A DNA stretch of 64,000 nucleotides, from the NCBI GenBank assembly GCA_026874595.1, contig CM049314.1, forward strand, positions 29,277,729 to 29,341,728, given 5' to 3'. The DNA is from Sipunculus nudus (taxonomy: Eukaryota; Annelida; Sipuncula; Golfingiida; Sipunculidae). Shown piece after piece: positions 20,860-34,112 of this stretch. Made by a program: the position numbers and the translations under genes. Position 1 is the stretch's first letter, and each line of letters begins with the position of its first letter. Below the pieces are notes generated by a model. That model was not told the origin of the DNA. It was given only the letters and a program-made list of their open reading frames with translations, and did not search any database.

Positions 20860-23800
20860 AAGACAACATATAAGTAGAGTATTATTATGCATTATGTGTC
20901 TATTATGTCTGTTTAATCTGCTAATTTCTTGATTAAGGATAATATAATATTTATCATAATTGTTAAGTATAAAAAACGAATTTGTTGCTTTTTCAACCAG
21001 ATAGGAAATAATTAGCTCTTTAGTTTTAGTTATTAGCTATTTTAAAATTTGTACATTGGTATTATACTAACCTCTAGTAGGATTGCTATCTTATTGAGAT
21101 TCCTTTAGCTCTACATTAGACTCTCAGTGAGGTGCCATATAATTTCTATTACTTGTATGTTGGTGGTATTAATTGAATAAGAATTAGGCAAGTGCATTTC
21201 TTCAATGTGTTTTTCCATAAGATGACTGGCATCTGGGTCATTTACCGGGATTGGATTAACCGAAACCCGTATGATTTTTCTGTTGTCGTCCAGACAGGGG
21301 ATGACGGGAATATATTTTTCATTGAATACCAAAGGTGATCGACATTATTATATCTGTTACGTGTTGATATTCGATTAGAATGAACTTATTCATGTGTGTG
21401 GGTAACATTAATATCTTATCCCTTTTCATATGAATACGCAGGATAAACTGATAGATTTATATTAAGATTGTTTTCTAATCAAATATCTTGAATTGCTATA
21501 GTGGGAATAAACAAGCTGATCCGATTCATTACGATTGAAATCAGGACTGACATTTGTCGTTCTTCTTATCGTATCCTATGTTAAGTAGTTTTATCTGAAT
21601 TTAAAGCGAGTAAGCACCAAATGAATTTTATAGAAGTTATGTTATCAAGAAAATACGGTCGTACAAAATATATGATTCAACTAATCATAACCTCAAGGTG
21701 CAATATTCTTTTTTTAATGTTGGTGTAATATGGATGATATATTAAAGGGAACGTACGAATTAATTCACGATGTTGACAGGGTTACGGTCTGTCATATGGG
21801 TGTATCTTTGTCCTGGTTTATTTATTTTGTCGGTTCTTGCCAATGGATTCGGGTTACGTAATGAAAGTTACCCATCTATAATATTTACACTGAACATATA
21901 CAGCATTAACGTTTAGTGTTATTTTTTTTTATTTTTGTTTACAGGGAAAGAGCAGACGCACGTTGTTATATCACTGCGGCTGAAACCATCTACCCCGACG
22001 ATGACCTGGCGATTACATGATTGGCACTGGTATGAAATCCAGAAAAACGTTCCTGTTCATGTTTTTTTATGATTTGGCCAAATATGTTTTTATACATATA
22101 CACTGTTTCCATTGGTTATAACATGACTTTTTAAGGTACCTCATTAAGAAAACTGAAATCAGGGGTGGATAAAATCGGAAATTCAATCAAGTTTTCTTTC
22201 CTCTTGCATGCCAGGTAGTTTTACAATACAACTACCTAACAACACAATGAAATTTCATAAATTCTCTCCTGAGAGTTCGTACATGCAGTTCAGCCGCAGC
22301 ATAAAATTTCTTTTATTAGCTATTTGATCAAAAATCCGTCTTCATTAACTGTTCTTCAATTGTACCTTTAAGTTCCAAGATATGCTATCCCGTAAGAATA
22401 CATGCATGATTAATTATGCAATTAATTACGAAATACATGTAGTTTCATTCCAATGCAGTGATTCATGACAATTTGAATTCAAATAAAGACATGTCGTTTC
22501 TCCAGCCTTAAATTTCACAAACTAGCCAAAATATCTGAAAAAAGTGCCGACGCGTATGAGAGAGAAAGAGGGAAGGACATGACTTTAGAAGCATGTTTTT
22601 TTTATTGGAACAAACTGTCCCTAATAAGCTGTACATGTCGAACTGCCGAAATAACACATTTATGAAAAGATTGTATTCATATTAAATGCGTTATTGGTAT
22701 TTTTTCTTATTAAAAAAGATTAAATATCTTCTTAAAAATGTTTAAGGTATATTATTGTATTTTTTACTATCACTAAGGAGTATATTTCTTGTTAAAAATA
22801 ATTTGTTTTTTTTTTAGTTTTTTTATCTGTAAGCAGCCTACTTAAGGTTAAGAAAGTATAGAGATTTTCTAAAGATAAAATATATTAGCTTAGCATAGGA
22901 AAAAATCTTAATCATAATAAGAACATATCCTTGCAAAAAAATTATTTTTTCCTTTGTTCTGAAAACATATCATCGGAAAATCATATCAACAGAAGGAAAA
23001 AATATTATACACAAAGTTATCTTTACCAAAACAAGAAATCATTTCTTGCCTCATTACCAAGAATATTTTCTTGCCATAAGATTTTATTCTAAAAGTAAGA
23101 TACATATTTTTGTTGCGCATACATGAACACTGAGTACACGTGTAAAAAATCTGCCACCCTTTAACCCCCCCCCCCCCCCAAATAAAATAAAATCCTAAAT
23201 GGTTATCTGTTATGTTATTACCTTTAGGAGGGACAGAACGGCACAGCTTCCTGCAATTGAAGAGAAACTTATTTATCCTCTTCTTTTGTTTTGACCCCGT
23301 GGCTGATCGCTGCTACCACAAAGACGCTGAGGTTTTTGTGCGAAAGGGACATCTCGTCAACGAGAAACTACTTAAATGCAGAATGCAGGCACTCTTCCCT
23401 CATTCGAGTCAACCAACCCAGACGATTATTTCCAGAACAACATCAGAATTGTGAGCATTCATCATACATTCATAACATATTGCGGTCAGCTTTTTGATTG
23501 TGTAGGTTTCAAATTTTCGATATTCGCAAAAGGGCAATTTTCGCGAATTTTAAACCATCGTGAATAAAATCCAACAATTACAAATGTGAATAATAATTCA
23601 AACTGCAGCCTCAATGACATCTTATTCACACAAATAAATAGCGTATATATGCTTTTAAGGTAGAGTGGCAAATTTTGAAATTAATTATATTTGCCGATCT
23701 TTTATGTTTCTGTAATTCATACATCGATAATATGAGATATTTTACATAATCTGCCAATTATGAACAAGAATTTCCACCCGTGTGATGTTCAATGGGTCCT

Positions 23801-26800
23801 TCTCAAAGTGTTAACTCCTTGCAAATATATTATATATTTCATACAATAATGTACTCTGTGTGGTAAACGATGAATTGAGATAGTGGAAATCGAAATCTCG
23901 CGAAACATTGCAACAAGTATAATCCAGGAAATTCTTACTTTGTCGAAGTGTTTAATAACGTTTATCCCTAACGTATCTCTCCCTGTCGGAAACCCAGTCC
24001 AAAACATCTACCTTTTATTCCAACGTATTAAACCTTGTTTTGTTTCAAGGAAGATTTAGAGATTGTACTAAAAAGCCCTTGTGCTTTAATTTACCTTGTA
24101 GTGTGCGAGATGTATGGAGTGGCTCTTAACTAACCTGCTGGGAACTAGTATATTAAAACCAAAAACGATAATAAATTCACAAACTAAAAGACAGCACACA
24201 AAGTCCGACACCTCGTGTGCTACGTCACGTGACTATTGTTTATCTTTTAATCGATTCCTTTTGAAGGTTTAATTGCTTAAATGTGTTAGCATTAATATTT
24301 TTTTGTTCTGTGTCAAACTTACAACGTGCGATTCTTTGTAACGTTTGTTAATTCAATGAATGTCTCTTTAAGAAATATTTATTCTGACGTGAGACATAAA
24401 AGTAGTAAACATTGGTCAGTCCGTTCTTTTGAAAAAGTCATGTCTGTTATAATACAAATAACAATTAATATTCTGTCTTAATCTTTATGGTTAAATACCA
24501 GTAAAAAGCATGAAATTATTGTATCAAAAATGACTTTCAAAACTCGCAATATTGAATCATCGAACACTATGCCCGATGTGTATGCTCAGGGTAGAGATCC
24601 ATTGATGCCAATGGCGCCAATGTATCTTCAAGTGTGTTGAAAATGACTGGCAGGACAGAGGGGACAACAACGTTTTTTATATATCTCTGCTTTGACAATT
24701 CTGATTAATGCAATTATTGTGTGTAAGACAAATCAGTAACATTCTAAATATTCATAATCCTTATCTTTTTTCAGGTTGTGGACCTGATAGGATTGGAAAG
24801 GGAAATTAAAATGAGGAGTGACCAGACAACGGGAAAAAAGGCCTTGTTTTTTAATCGGAATAGTTTATTCAGATTAATAAAGAATAATAATTAATAAGGA
24901 CAATGAACTATGTAAATAATGCATTTTCCTCATTAACACTTATAAAGGGGTAGATTATATGAAACGAATATCATGTAAGTTAGATCTCGGCGTTATATTC
25001 AAATACCCATTTCAATGAATCTCGTGATGTTCCATATAGCAAATCTTCCAATAATTTAAAACTTCAATAATTCCAAAAGTTACAATCTCTTTCATAGGAC
25101 GAACTTGATCTGTATTTTCTTTAGTGACACAAATATGACAAAAATATAAGAACATTTGCATGGATATAAATATAACAAAATAAATAAATAAATAAGGTTT
25201 ATTTGACTATTTTACTGCACCTTACGGGAAAACGCTTATATATTAATATACATAAATATTGAACTACGTAAATGGAAGCGCTCCTTTTTAAATCGACATA
25301 CTAAACATTAGTTAGATTCTAGATTCATTATGAATCAGAAGAATCACAGAGGTCTGCCATGTTTAAAATTGAATAGGGAGGATGCAAGACGTCCTGCTAT
25401 TTTCCAAATTTAGATTTTGATACCATTTTCTTACCTTATGTTGAACAACGCATTATTACAAATGACATTATATTTTGGACCGAACATTCATGAAGACCCA
25501 CGATTCAGGATCAGGTTCATTTAGTTCATCCTGCTCAGTCAGATATCATCCGTATCAACAGATATCATGCATATCAACAATAATTATGCATAAGGAAAAT
25601 CAAATTGCAGTTCAAATTTTTTCCTGGCTTCTAGATTATAGAAAATTGCGGCATAGGTTATTTAATACTTGTACATGATTCGGAAGTCCCAATAGAGTCT
25701 CGCAATTGTTACTTTTATTAGAAAACAATTTGATCTGCAAAGTACTGTATGAAATATTTAATAAACAGTACAACAACAACAAAATATGCAACTAATATTT
25801 AGTAAATGAATCGGTAGCATTAGAAATGGCTTTTATTGAACGTCAGTGTAAATAAATAAATGCAATTTAAGTGTTCACACATTTGTGTAGCGCCATATAG
25901 GCCCTCTGGTATCAGAGATTCTATATAGATACCAGGTTACCTTTCTCATTATTGACAATAACTGCATTTAAGACTCCGTGAGGACGAAATTCATTTCGTC
26001 ATTTTGACACCGAGTTAACGACCTACAGGTACCTGTCAGTATATCATCATTAGCTATCTTTGTGTACTTTCTAACAACGTGTATCATGTGCCAGAAAAGT
26101 TCCGTTGTCATTCAGCAAAATGGTCCCCCCCCCTCGGCTTTTTGGATTTCTGAACGCATGAATACATTGGTTTCGCATAGGTTACTGGACGAAACCTAAA
26201 TTGTACGGGACGCAGGAAATGATTTTTTAGCAAAGGATGGGTTTAGATTTTGTTATGTGTGAGGACAATTGTATTTTATGTGTTAATTCATCATGTGAAG
26301 CCATATGCTAAGAATTAATACGGTATCAATACAACAGGCTAGGCCTGTTAGGCATTTGCTATGCAATTTCCCGTGTGACTTGCGTCACAACTCATGTAGA
26401 TATATAAGTATGATAAAAATACCTGATGAGTTGATTGTGAAGGATGACGGTTAGGGAAGCCCCCATCCCTCAAGGTTTAAGTCCGAGTGTACAAGTGCAC
26501 AATCATATCTTTTTAGGGGGGGGGGGGCATAACATGATGCATATATTGTAGTAGCAACTAGAATAATCTATAAAAATATTGTATTTGTGTCTTCACACAA
26601 ATTTCATTTCACTTTCTGTTATCATAACTAGTCTATAGTTTGAAAGCTCAGGTCCAAGTCTGAGTCTTCCTTTGGTCAGATATAGCCTACTAGGCAAAAG
26701 AGAAAAAATGGATTGGTTATCATGCACTTAAAAAAAATCAGTGCGGGCGGAGGATATTTTATTTTTTACCAGTTTAGTACGTTTCGATATAAATGTCATC

Positions 26801-29360
26801 TGATCAGGGAAAAGCATGAAAATAACATATTTAGATCGCTAAACAGGTAAAAGCAGTACATAGCAAAGGAAATCTGATCAAAATTGTGTTATTTTATCTT
26901 ATTGAAAGATGAAAAGAAAAATACTAATTTCTTAATGCGGCGGGGTAAAATTGTCGCGGGTGACAGATTCACCAGAATCCTCGGTGTATGCGGCACTTGT
27001 AAGTCATTTGGCTTGGTAAACATGCACAACCTGACCCTGAAACCCTTAAAAGCGATTTTAAGTCTCCTCCATCTTGTACTCAAGACTGGTGGCACCATCT
27101 GCGTTTGTTTTGTTTGGCGTCCATCAATACATTTTTTTAAAGTGAAAATTGCTCTTATCTGAGGAGTCGTTCAATGGGTTTTTCTGCAGTTTGGCAGGTT
27201 CACCATCTTGGACAGTTTTCTCGTTGACCAGACAGGTGGCACTACCTACATTACCAATTTCATAGTATAAATTAATCCCCTTTCCTCAATACTGATTCAA
27301 TATATTGGTACTCATATTTCGTTAAAAATAATGTTTTGAAGTTGATAGATACAAGAACCATGGTCGCTAGACAAGTGAAGATGAGTGCCTATTCTTAAAG
27401 GGGGTGGATTAATTGTATGGGGATACTATGGCACCTGTGGTGCCAAGAAATATCTAGTGTATTTTGTTATATTTAGTGTTTAACTATAATATATTGTTTT
27501 TATTATTTTTTTCATTTTTTATAGAATTTCTTGAACCATCCGTTAGAAATTGTTTTCTTTTTCTTTAATTCTTCTTATTATTGTTTTTTAAAAAGGAAAA
27601 TAATTTTTGTAGGTTTTGATGAAAATCTCAAGGAAAGTTGAATACGTAGCCTTGAAGTTCTGATCAGCCATTGCCACAGGCCAGTCAATATTATGTATTT
27701 CATCACAAACCTATTAATGATTTTCCCATTATATAGTCTGGAAAAGCTATGACTTTTCTTATCTGCAAATATTTTCTAAAGTACAACACAATGCACAGGA
27801 AAGTGATCAGTATTGTCAGTTACAAATATTTATTGAAGAAGTTATAATTATTACAGAAAATATAAATCAATGTTGCTGATGAGTCTTTTACCTGTGTAGG
27901 TTTTTATTAATGGTAAATAAGAAAATCAATAAAAGATTTCCAAACATTCAGCTGTTTTGGTTAGAATCTCAGCAGTTGACAGATCAATATTTAAATCACC
28001 TTATATATAGCCATCTTATTTTCTGACTTGATAATACTCGATATATTGGTCATCTGATAAAAAACATATCAAGATCAGTGCTAGGTGGCCTGTATACAAC
28101 ACCTACAATTCAGTTCTGTTTGTGTCCTATTTGTTTTTGCGGCATCTCTATAAATAAACTCTCTAAGTAAATATCATTAAAATCTAAATAAGTTTTCTAT
28201 AATAGTCAAAGAGAGAATAAAGGAGCATAGAACCCTAGCTATTCAAAGCTGTAGCCTTTAAGTTTAGCCACATTTGACATTACAGACATTAATCCTGACA
28301 AAAAGGCCGCAGTGCACCCTCGAGGTACCATGAGCATGGACATGTCTCCCCCACCCAAGTGACACAGTCGAGCCTCTCTGACGTTATACCTCCTCCGGCT
28401 ATTCAGATACGGTGGTTCACGTAAGACAGGGTTTAGCAGTGCTGCGCTTAAAATAAAAGTGAAATATATGACTTACACATTACCACGTCATTAGGTAATA
28501 TTCTTATTGTTTCATCAATTAAATTTTGGAATGTATATATGGCGGTTTCTGACATTTGTTGATTTTTACAATATTGAGGACTGAAATTTAATTTGTACAA
28601 AAACCGACCATGGAACGGAATAAATATTAAAATATAGTCTTGTAACCCTTTTTCGAGTTTAATGTTCACAAAAAATAATTGTAAGAATTTTCTTTAAAAA
28701 TACCAATTTGCCAAAAGTAGCAAAACAGATATTCCGCCAATTATTTTGTAAAGCAGAAATATATATTATCAAATGTATTTACTTTTTAACTCTCTTCGTT
28801 AATTATGCTGGAGGACCGCGGATGGCTTCTTCTAAGGCACTGCTGCACAGTACATTACCCAGGAAAGCAATTATAAATGAAACCTTCAGGTGGTACCATT
28901 GATTTTATACAGTTGATCTGATCAACATTTGTGGCAAATTATAAGACCTCTATGGTAGAACTATTTAGATTTTGACGTTTCTATATAATAATTTACTCAA
29001 AAAAGATCAATTATTCAGAACTAGCTTAACTGTTACAGTCATACAATGTATTTTAAAGAAATATATCACCCCATCCTTTGAAAGATTACAGGAATATATC
29101 TGATTTATAAAGAAAATTACTTATTTCAATTTGACACTTTGCTGATACTTGCGACTTGACTAATACTTGTTAGTCTCAAATTAACCATATGATTGTGTAT
29201 ATTCAGCATTGTTATAGCCGCAGGCAACATTGTTCTTCTAGTAAGAGGATCATCACTTTCGTGAAGATGGTCCTCATGGCCCTGGGTCCTTGGCTATTGA
29301 TGAAATTACAAAACAATATATATGTGGACAGACTTGCAGTCGTCAACAATCCTAGTTTCA
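20860..29360. other. Long AT-rich region without a complete gene
   Basis: About 8.5 kb in which every open frame is under 100 codons. It contains scattered exon-like pieces (21945-22029 and 24775-24894), an AT-rich segment with many TTCTTG and AAGAAA motifs (22680-23110), a 15-base C run (23165-23179) and a 12-base G run (26516-26527). The region could be an intron or intergenic space of a gene whose main exons lie outside the window. Confidence 0.4.
24775..24894 (+). other. Candidate 3'-terminal exon with polyadenylation signal
   Basis: A good acceptor (TTATCTTTTTTCAG) is followed directly by 39 codons reading VVDLIGLEREIKMRSD, QTTGKKALFFNRNSLF, then RLIKNNN and TAA. AATAAA lies at 24876-24881. 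The peptide is charged and protein-like in this frame, while the other two frames hit stops within 12 codons. No homologous family was recognised, and an upstream partner exon was not proven. A possible one is 21945-22029, but its phase gives an early stop when joined. Confidence 0.3.
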
Positions 29361-29362
29361 TC

Positions 29363-29368
<6 letters not shown>

Positions 29369-29430
<62 letters not shown>
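29369..29430. repeat. (AT)n microsatellite
   Basis: Uninterrupted TA dinucleotide array of about 60 bases. Confidence 0.95.
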
Positions 29431-29431
<1 letters not shown>

Positions 29432-29513
29432 CAAAGTAATTCACATAGAAAATTCAATACATCATAGTGAAAGTGGTCGACGATACAGGATAGAATTAAT
29501 AATATATCATATA

Positions 29514-29694
29514 CAGTTAGTTTTACTTCATGTACTACAGAACCCCACCGAACGGAATAACCCCAGATTGATCCTACCTATTATGGCGAACTTTACCCGC
29601 ATATCTGATCAGTTCAGTTAGTACCTGAAGAGTGAGCCGGCTAGTAAGCTGTACTCACGAAACAGTTCTGTATTACATGAAGTACAACTAACTG
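29514..29694. mobile_element. MITE-like element with 30-base terminal inverted repeats
   Basis: The left end CAGTTAGTTTTACTTCATGT continues to TACAGAAC at 29543. The right end is its inverse complement with a few differences (GTTCTGTATTACATGAAGTA, then CAACTAACTG ending at 29694). TA dinucleotides flank both ends (29512-29513 and 29695-29696), consistent with the target duplication of Tc1/mariner-type transposons. The 181-base element has no coding capacity, so it is a non-autonomous miniature element. Confidence 0.7.
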
Positions 29695-30107
29695 TATAAG
29701 GTCCATGAAATGGAGGTCGTAATTTAGTTAAAAGTGGAACAGAATTACATAATAGCGTCAAACATTGCAATCAATCGAGCCAGAACTTATCATGTGAACA
29801 GATAAGATTTTGATAAAGTCCAGATGAGGCACAGTTTTAAAATAATGAACGAATACAAATTATTTGATCTTTCGCCTTGAGAGGGTACTTACTTCCAGGT
29901 CCTCAAACCGTATTGTCCCATAATTCTGCAATATTGACCCGTATGACCTAATTATGGGTTTCAAGGGAGGCCTGCCTTGATGTTTTGATATATATTTCTA
30001 GGTCTAGATAATGATTTGGTTCTTTGAATTGCATGATGGCCGGGCGGTCAAACAAACGACATTCAATGACTAACAGTCTGGCTAGCTAATACGATTAAAC
30101 AGGTATT

Positions 30108-31600
30108 TATATAATTGACACGTAATTTTTTTTTCTAGACAAAGGTTTACCTGCTTATATTTTTATTAAGCCTTCGAAATTAGGCACGCTCTTCTAGGAC
30201 AGGTTTGTTTAATTTGCCATATTAAGCTACTTTCCGAATAGGTCCCTCTATTTCTTTTGTACTTTTAGGACCTCCAAGTCTGACACATTTTTAGGAGAAC
30301 CTTTGAGGATTTTTTTTATTTCGAGCTCAATGGCACAGAGCGGGTACCATTCGCGGTCACAGGTCGACCGAAATCCCCATATATACCATTACATTCCTCA
30401 CCAGAAGGCTAAGCTTTTTAATTCAAAACAAAGGCCACATGAATCCGCTTTTAATGCGAGGTTTTTTTCAGTAGTAAAGTTTCAGTAAATCCTGCAGTCT
30501 TAGCCCAAAAAACACCACCAGAATTTCCTTAACATTCATGTGATCAAATGTACACTTTCCATATATGAGCACTATCATGTTCAGTGCCCCGGCTTCATCT
30601 CCGGAGTGGAAGCGCAAATGCACATGAAAGAGCGGCTTCTTTATGGGGAATAAGGGATTCTTCTTTTGTCATAATGGTATATAAGGAAACATTATGTTTT
30701 GTTGATTCTGATTATCTCTACAAATTAATGGATTTTTACGTTTATCCTCTACAAATTTTATTTTAAAAAATCCGGATATACCTTTTTTGCGTTACTGCAA
30801 CTTAAGACAAAGCAGCAAACCAAGGCTGAAGTAATCTATTTGCGACCGACTAGAAATAAATCTGAGGTTTATCTATAAGCATCGTAAGTTTCTGATAAAC
30901 CTGATGACAATCAAGAAAGGTCAGGAAAAGCATTCAATACAGTTAGAGTTTTTTGCCTGAGCCTGTGTTTTCTTGATGTCCTTTGAGCTCTAATTTATAC
31001 AAATTATCTTTCATAAACTTTCACTTTTTATATACAGTCATATAATTCATTCAAATAATTTTCTCAGTATAGATGGCTTATATATACAATCGCTCTCTTT
31101 TTGCAAAGCCGATACCGTGCCTATGCTGTTCATCGGAAGAAAAAAAAGTAATAAACGCAAAAGTAATAAACCCTATATATGTCTCACGTCACTTCTATGT
31201 TTGGTTTCTTGAATAGCATAATTTGCCATTATTCGTTGATTTTTTAAAGGGAGGGGTTTTCTTGACAAATACTAGCACACGTGATTTTTATAGCATGAAC
31301 AACAGTCCCTGAGAAAAGCAAAGGATAAAATAGTTGACATTCAGCCCCTCCCAGTTTATAACGAGACGATTTTTCAGATAGAACCGTGGATTTTCCATGA
31401 GTGCATCTAGTATAGGGAAATAAACAGCGTCATTTAATGATAATCCAATTGGTAAACATCTTGGGTACTGATTTAAAAGATTAAAATTATACCTCATATG
31501 TTTTGACTTGTTACACAGGAGCATCAGACACCATGAAATGTTACATTTGTAATGCCTACTATTTACGACGGAGAAAAAATTATACATTTTATTTTATTCA
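30108..31600. repeat. Diverged repeat unit A (family A-D)
   Basis: The unit begins GACACGTAATTTTTTTTTCT, then AGACAAAGGTTTACCTGC and AGGCACGCTCTTCTAGGACA, and shares these landmarks with units starting at 33010 and 34112. Further matches include CCTGATGACAATCAAG with unit C near 35256 and CTTTCATAAACTTT with unit D near 36231. Near its end, on the minus strand, it reads ALMENPRFYL, VINW and GLNVNYF, which aligns with ALVENPRLNL, VISW and GLNDAYF at the B/C junction. The class is unknown. Confidence 0.6.
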
Positions 31601-31970
31601 CATACTTAAACTCGACATGATTTTAAAATTTTTATTTTTTTAATTTGTTCATAATGATCATGCCTCAAAACCTTAATCTGGTTACTCTATTGACTGTAAA
31701 ACTAATCCATATATTTAATAAATGTTTTAATAAATGTTTTAAAAAAATATATCAAAATTGAGAAATATTATAACATATAATATAAAAATGTAATTTATTT
31801 ATTTTCCTATAATGTAACAGATTATCCTTCCATTTAAATATTTGACTACAGGTAATCCTTTCCTTTTCAATAAATTTGCCTACGCACATTTAAAAAAAAA
31901 GTTATACTCTGTATCTCAGGGTGTGTTTCGTCTAAACAAACTCCAATTATCATTAAAAAATCAACATACT

Positions 31971-32048
31971 TTGCCCCATTGCTTCCGGAGTTACGGCCGC
32001 GATCACTGTGGCACTCAGTAAAAGGAAGGTTGGTTGAATTGATGTCAT
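31971..32048 (-). CDS. Signal-peptide-like first exon (copy 2)
   Basis: On the minus strand an ATG at 32048 starts MTSIQPTF, then the hydrophobic core LLLSATVIAAV, then TPEAMGQ. Immediately after comes A|GTATGT, a good splice donor; without splicing the frame would stop after five more residues. The paralogue at 6289-6366 encodes a clearly related peptide. The pattern (short N-region, hydrophobic core, small residues, donor right after) is typical of first exons of small secreted proteins. The downstream exon should lie below 31970, where unit A of the repeat family is found, but I could not identify it. The family is unknown. Confidence 0.4.
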
Positions 32049-33009
32049 GCTGATGCTTGCAAATCTTCATCCAAGAATATTCTTTTGGGTTGCACGGCAG
32101 AATGTGTACACGCTATGATATGTCTGAATATATGAGAAATCACAGCTGAATGGACAGCTGACACTGCAACGTTGCTCCTGCGTTGTTATTGAAAATAAAC
32201 ATTGCTTTATCTGCTGACCTGATTCATTCTTCTCACGCGAAACCTCGTTTAGAAGAGGATTGGTCTCTGCCAAACAATGTGCACAGGCACTATATCCAGT
32301 CAAACGCCAAATATATCAACCGCAATTGAAAATAACTATAATAAAGACAAATAGTAAATATAAAGAATCATTCGACAACATCCTTTCCCAGTATAACCAA
32401 CACATGTATTTGACCGTGAAACATATTTGTATATTAATAAACCTGCGGAAGTATTTTGCGGTGTCCTATTTATGACGCGGTATTTTAAATATAAAAAGGA
32501 ACTTGTGCACGTGCTACCTTTGATAGTTTACTTGGTACAACCGCTGCCAAAAATGTTGCCGACATAAATGCACGATGATAGTGCAGGGAAATTTGTTGTG
32601 GTCTTTTCAATGATTACCCGAATGAATTTGAGGATTAACCATTGTTGAGTGATGAAATAGGTTCCAAGGGATCCAGTGTTATTTACATTTACTGATCACC
32701 CAAGTGGGGCGTTGACTGGGTCAAATGCCAGGTCAAATATGCTTTGGTCCGTATCAAATGTCAGAGTCCTATCATTGGCTTAATAAACCTTTGACCCTGC
32801 CATTGATTTCAATAATGGAGCTGAGTAGTTTACCCTTTACACCCAGGGAATAGCATACTGAAAAGTCCACAGTTCCGAAGGGGTGTTACGGTGACACATT
32901 GGGATACATTTGCAAAATGCAGGGTTCAAACCACCCAAGAAATGGCAGATTGCTCCCCTTACCTATTAGTAGAGACACACATACATACACACACACATAC
33001 ACATATATA

Positions 33010-34112
33010 TGAAATTAATACACAATTGGATTTTCTCTAGGTCAAGGTTTTCCTGCTTCCGCTCTGATTTAACCCTTCAAAGTCGGCACACGTACCGTCG
33101 GTGTCCTCTTCTAGGACATGTTTGTTTTCTTTTGCAAAATTATTTCCTATCAAACTGCATAATTTCTATTTTAACACTTCCTCTATTGCTTCAAGGTCCT
33201 CAACGTCTGTCACGCATTTTAAGGAAGCGCCTTGGGAATTTTCTTATATTTCGAACTCACTCGCCGGTGCAGGACAATATGCATTCAAGCGGATCACCTG
33301 TAATCTCAATTGATCCACGTTTCCAATATAATGCTGTAACGGAATTCTACTCTGTCAAAAGGGTGTATTTAACTCAAGCGCGAAACACATGTCCAAATGA
33401 ATCTGCTTTCAATAGCGAACAATTTTCCATTGAGTGGACACAAGTTGAGACCATTTACACGATTACCGTCTGTCTTATGGGTTTACAGGTAGGTTGATTT
33501 TTATACATTCAGAAGTATCTATCCATAATAACCATTGTTTAAAAAATTCGGGTAGTTTGCCAAAAAGAAAGTTTTTTTCAAAAGGAAGCCCGGCGGGGGG
33601 GGGGGGGGGGTGCACACATTTTTTTGGGTCCTCAATCTCAAGTGACTCTGAAAAATGTGACCAGTGCATCTGTAAATGGATATGGATTGGATTGCATTGA
33701 GGAATAGATCCTGTGTTCGGAGCCTATGGCATATAATGTCACGACAGAATGCTCTTTATACAATCCAATCTTTATAGCGACGATATTTCCCAAGCCATGA
33801 TGCTTTTTTAGAAAAAAAGTGCTCATTTAAAAATCCGTACACCTGTATCTTTCTTGCGTTTCTTTCCAAAATTTGTTTTTGTGTGGTTTATGGAAAAGAA
33901 TAATTTTTCATGCTATGTTGATATTTTGGGGGAGGGTGTTTAATGGAGAATTCTAGCATAAGCAATATTTATATCATGTAAGTGAAACACATGAAAAAAG
34001 TTTCTGCGAAAATCTTAGGATTAAAATATGCGTCGTTTAGTCCCTACCAGCTTATCACATAAAAAATTATCAGATTGAGCCGTGGATTTTCCACGAGAGC
34101 AGGTAGTTTATA
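33010..34112. repeat. Diverged repeat unit B, with a 162-codon open frame
   Basis: The unit starts GAAATTAATACACAATTGGA, then TCTCTAGGTCAAGGTTTTCC. A plus-strand frame (33009-33497) is open for 162 codons and ends at GGGTTTACAGGTAGGTTG, which resembles a splice donor. Its later part, RVYLTQARNTCPNESAFNSE, lines up in the same frame with KLFNSKQRPHESAFNARF in unit A. Unit C has stops in the equivalent place. No known domain was recognised. A 16-base G run lies at 33595-33610. Confidence 0.5.

Noticed and set aside
27870-27915. CTGATGAGTC, resembling the start of a hammerhead core
   Set aside because: No GAAA module or complementary arms follow at the right distance.
30903-30930. CTGATGACAATCAAGAAA, another hammerhead-like string
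   Set aside because: The space between core elements is too short for a stem II and no arms pair; it is part of repeat unit A.
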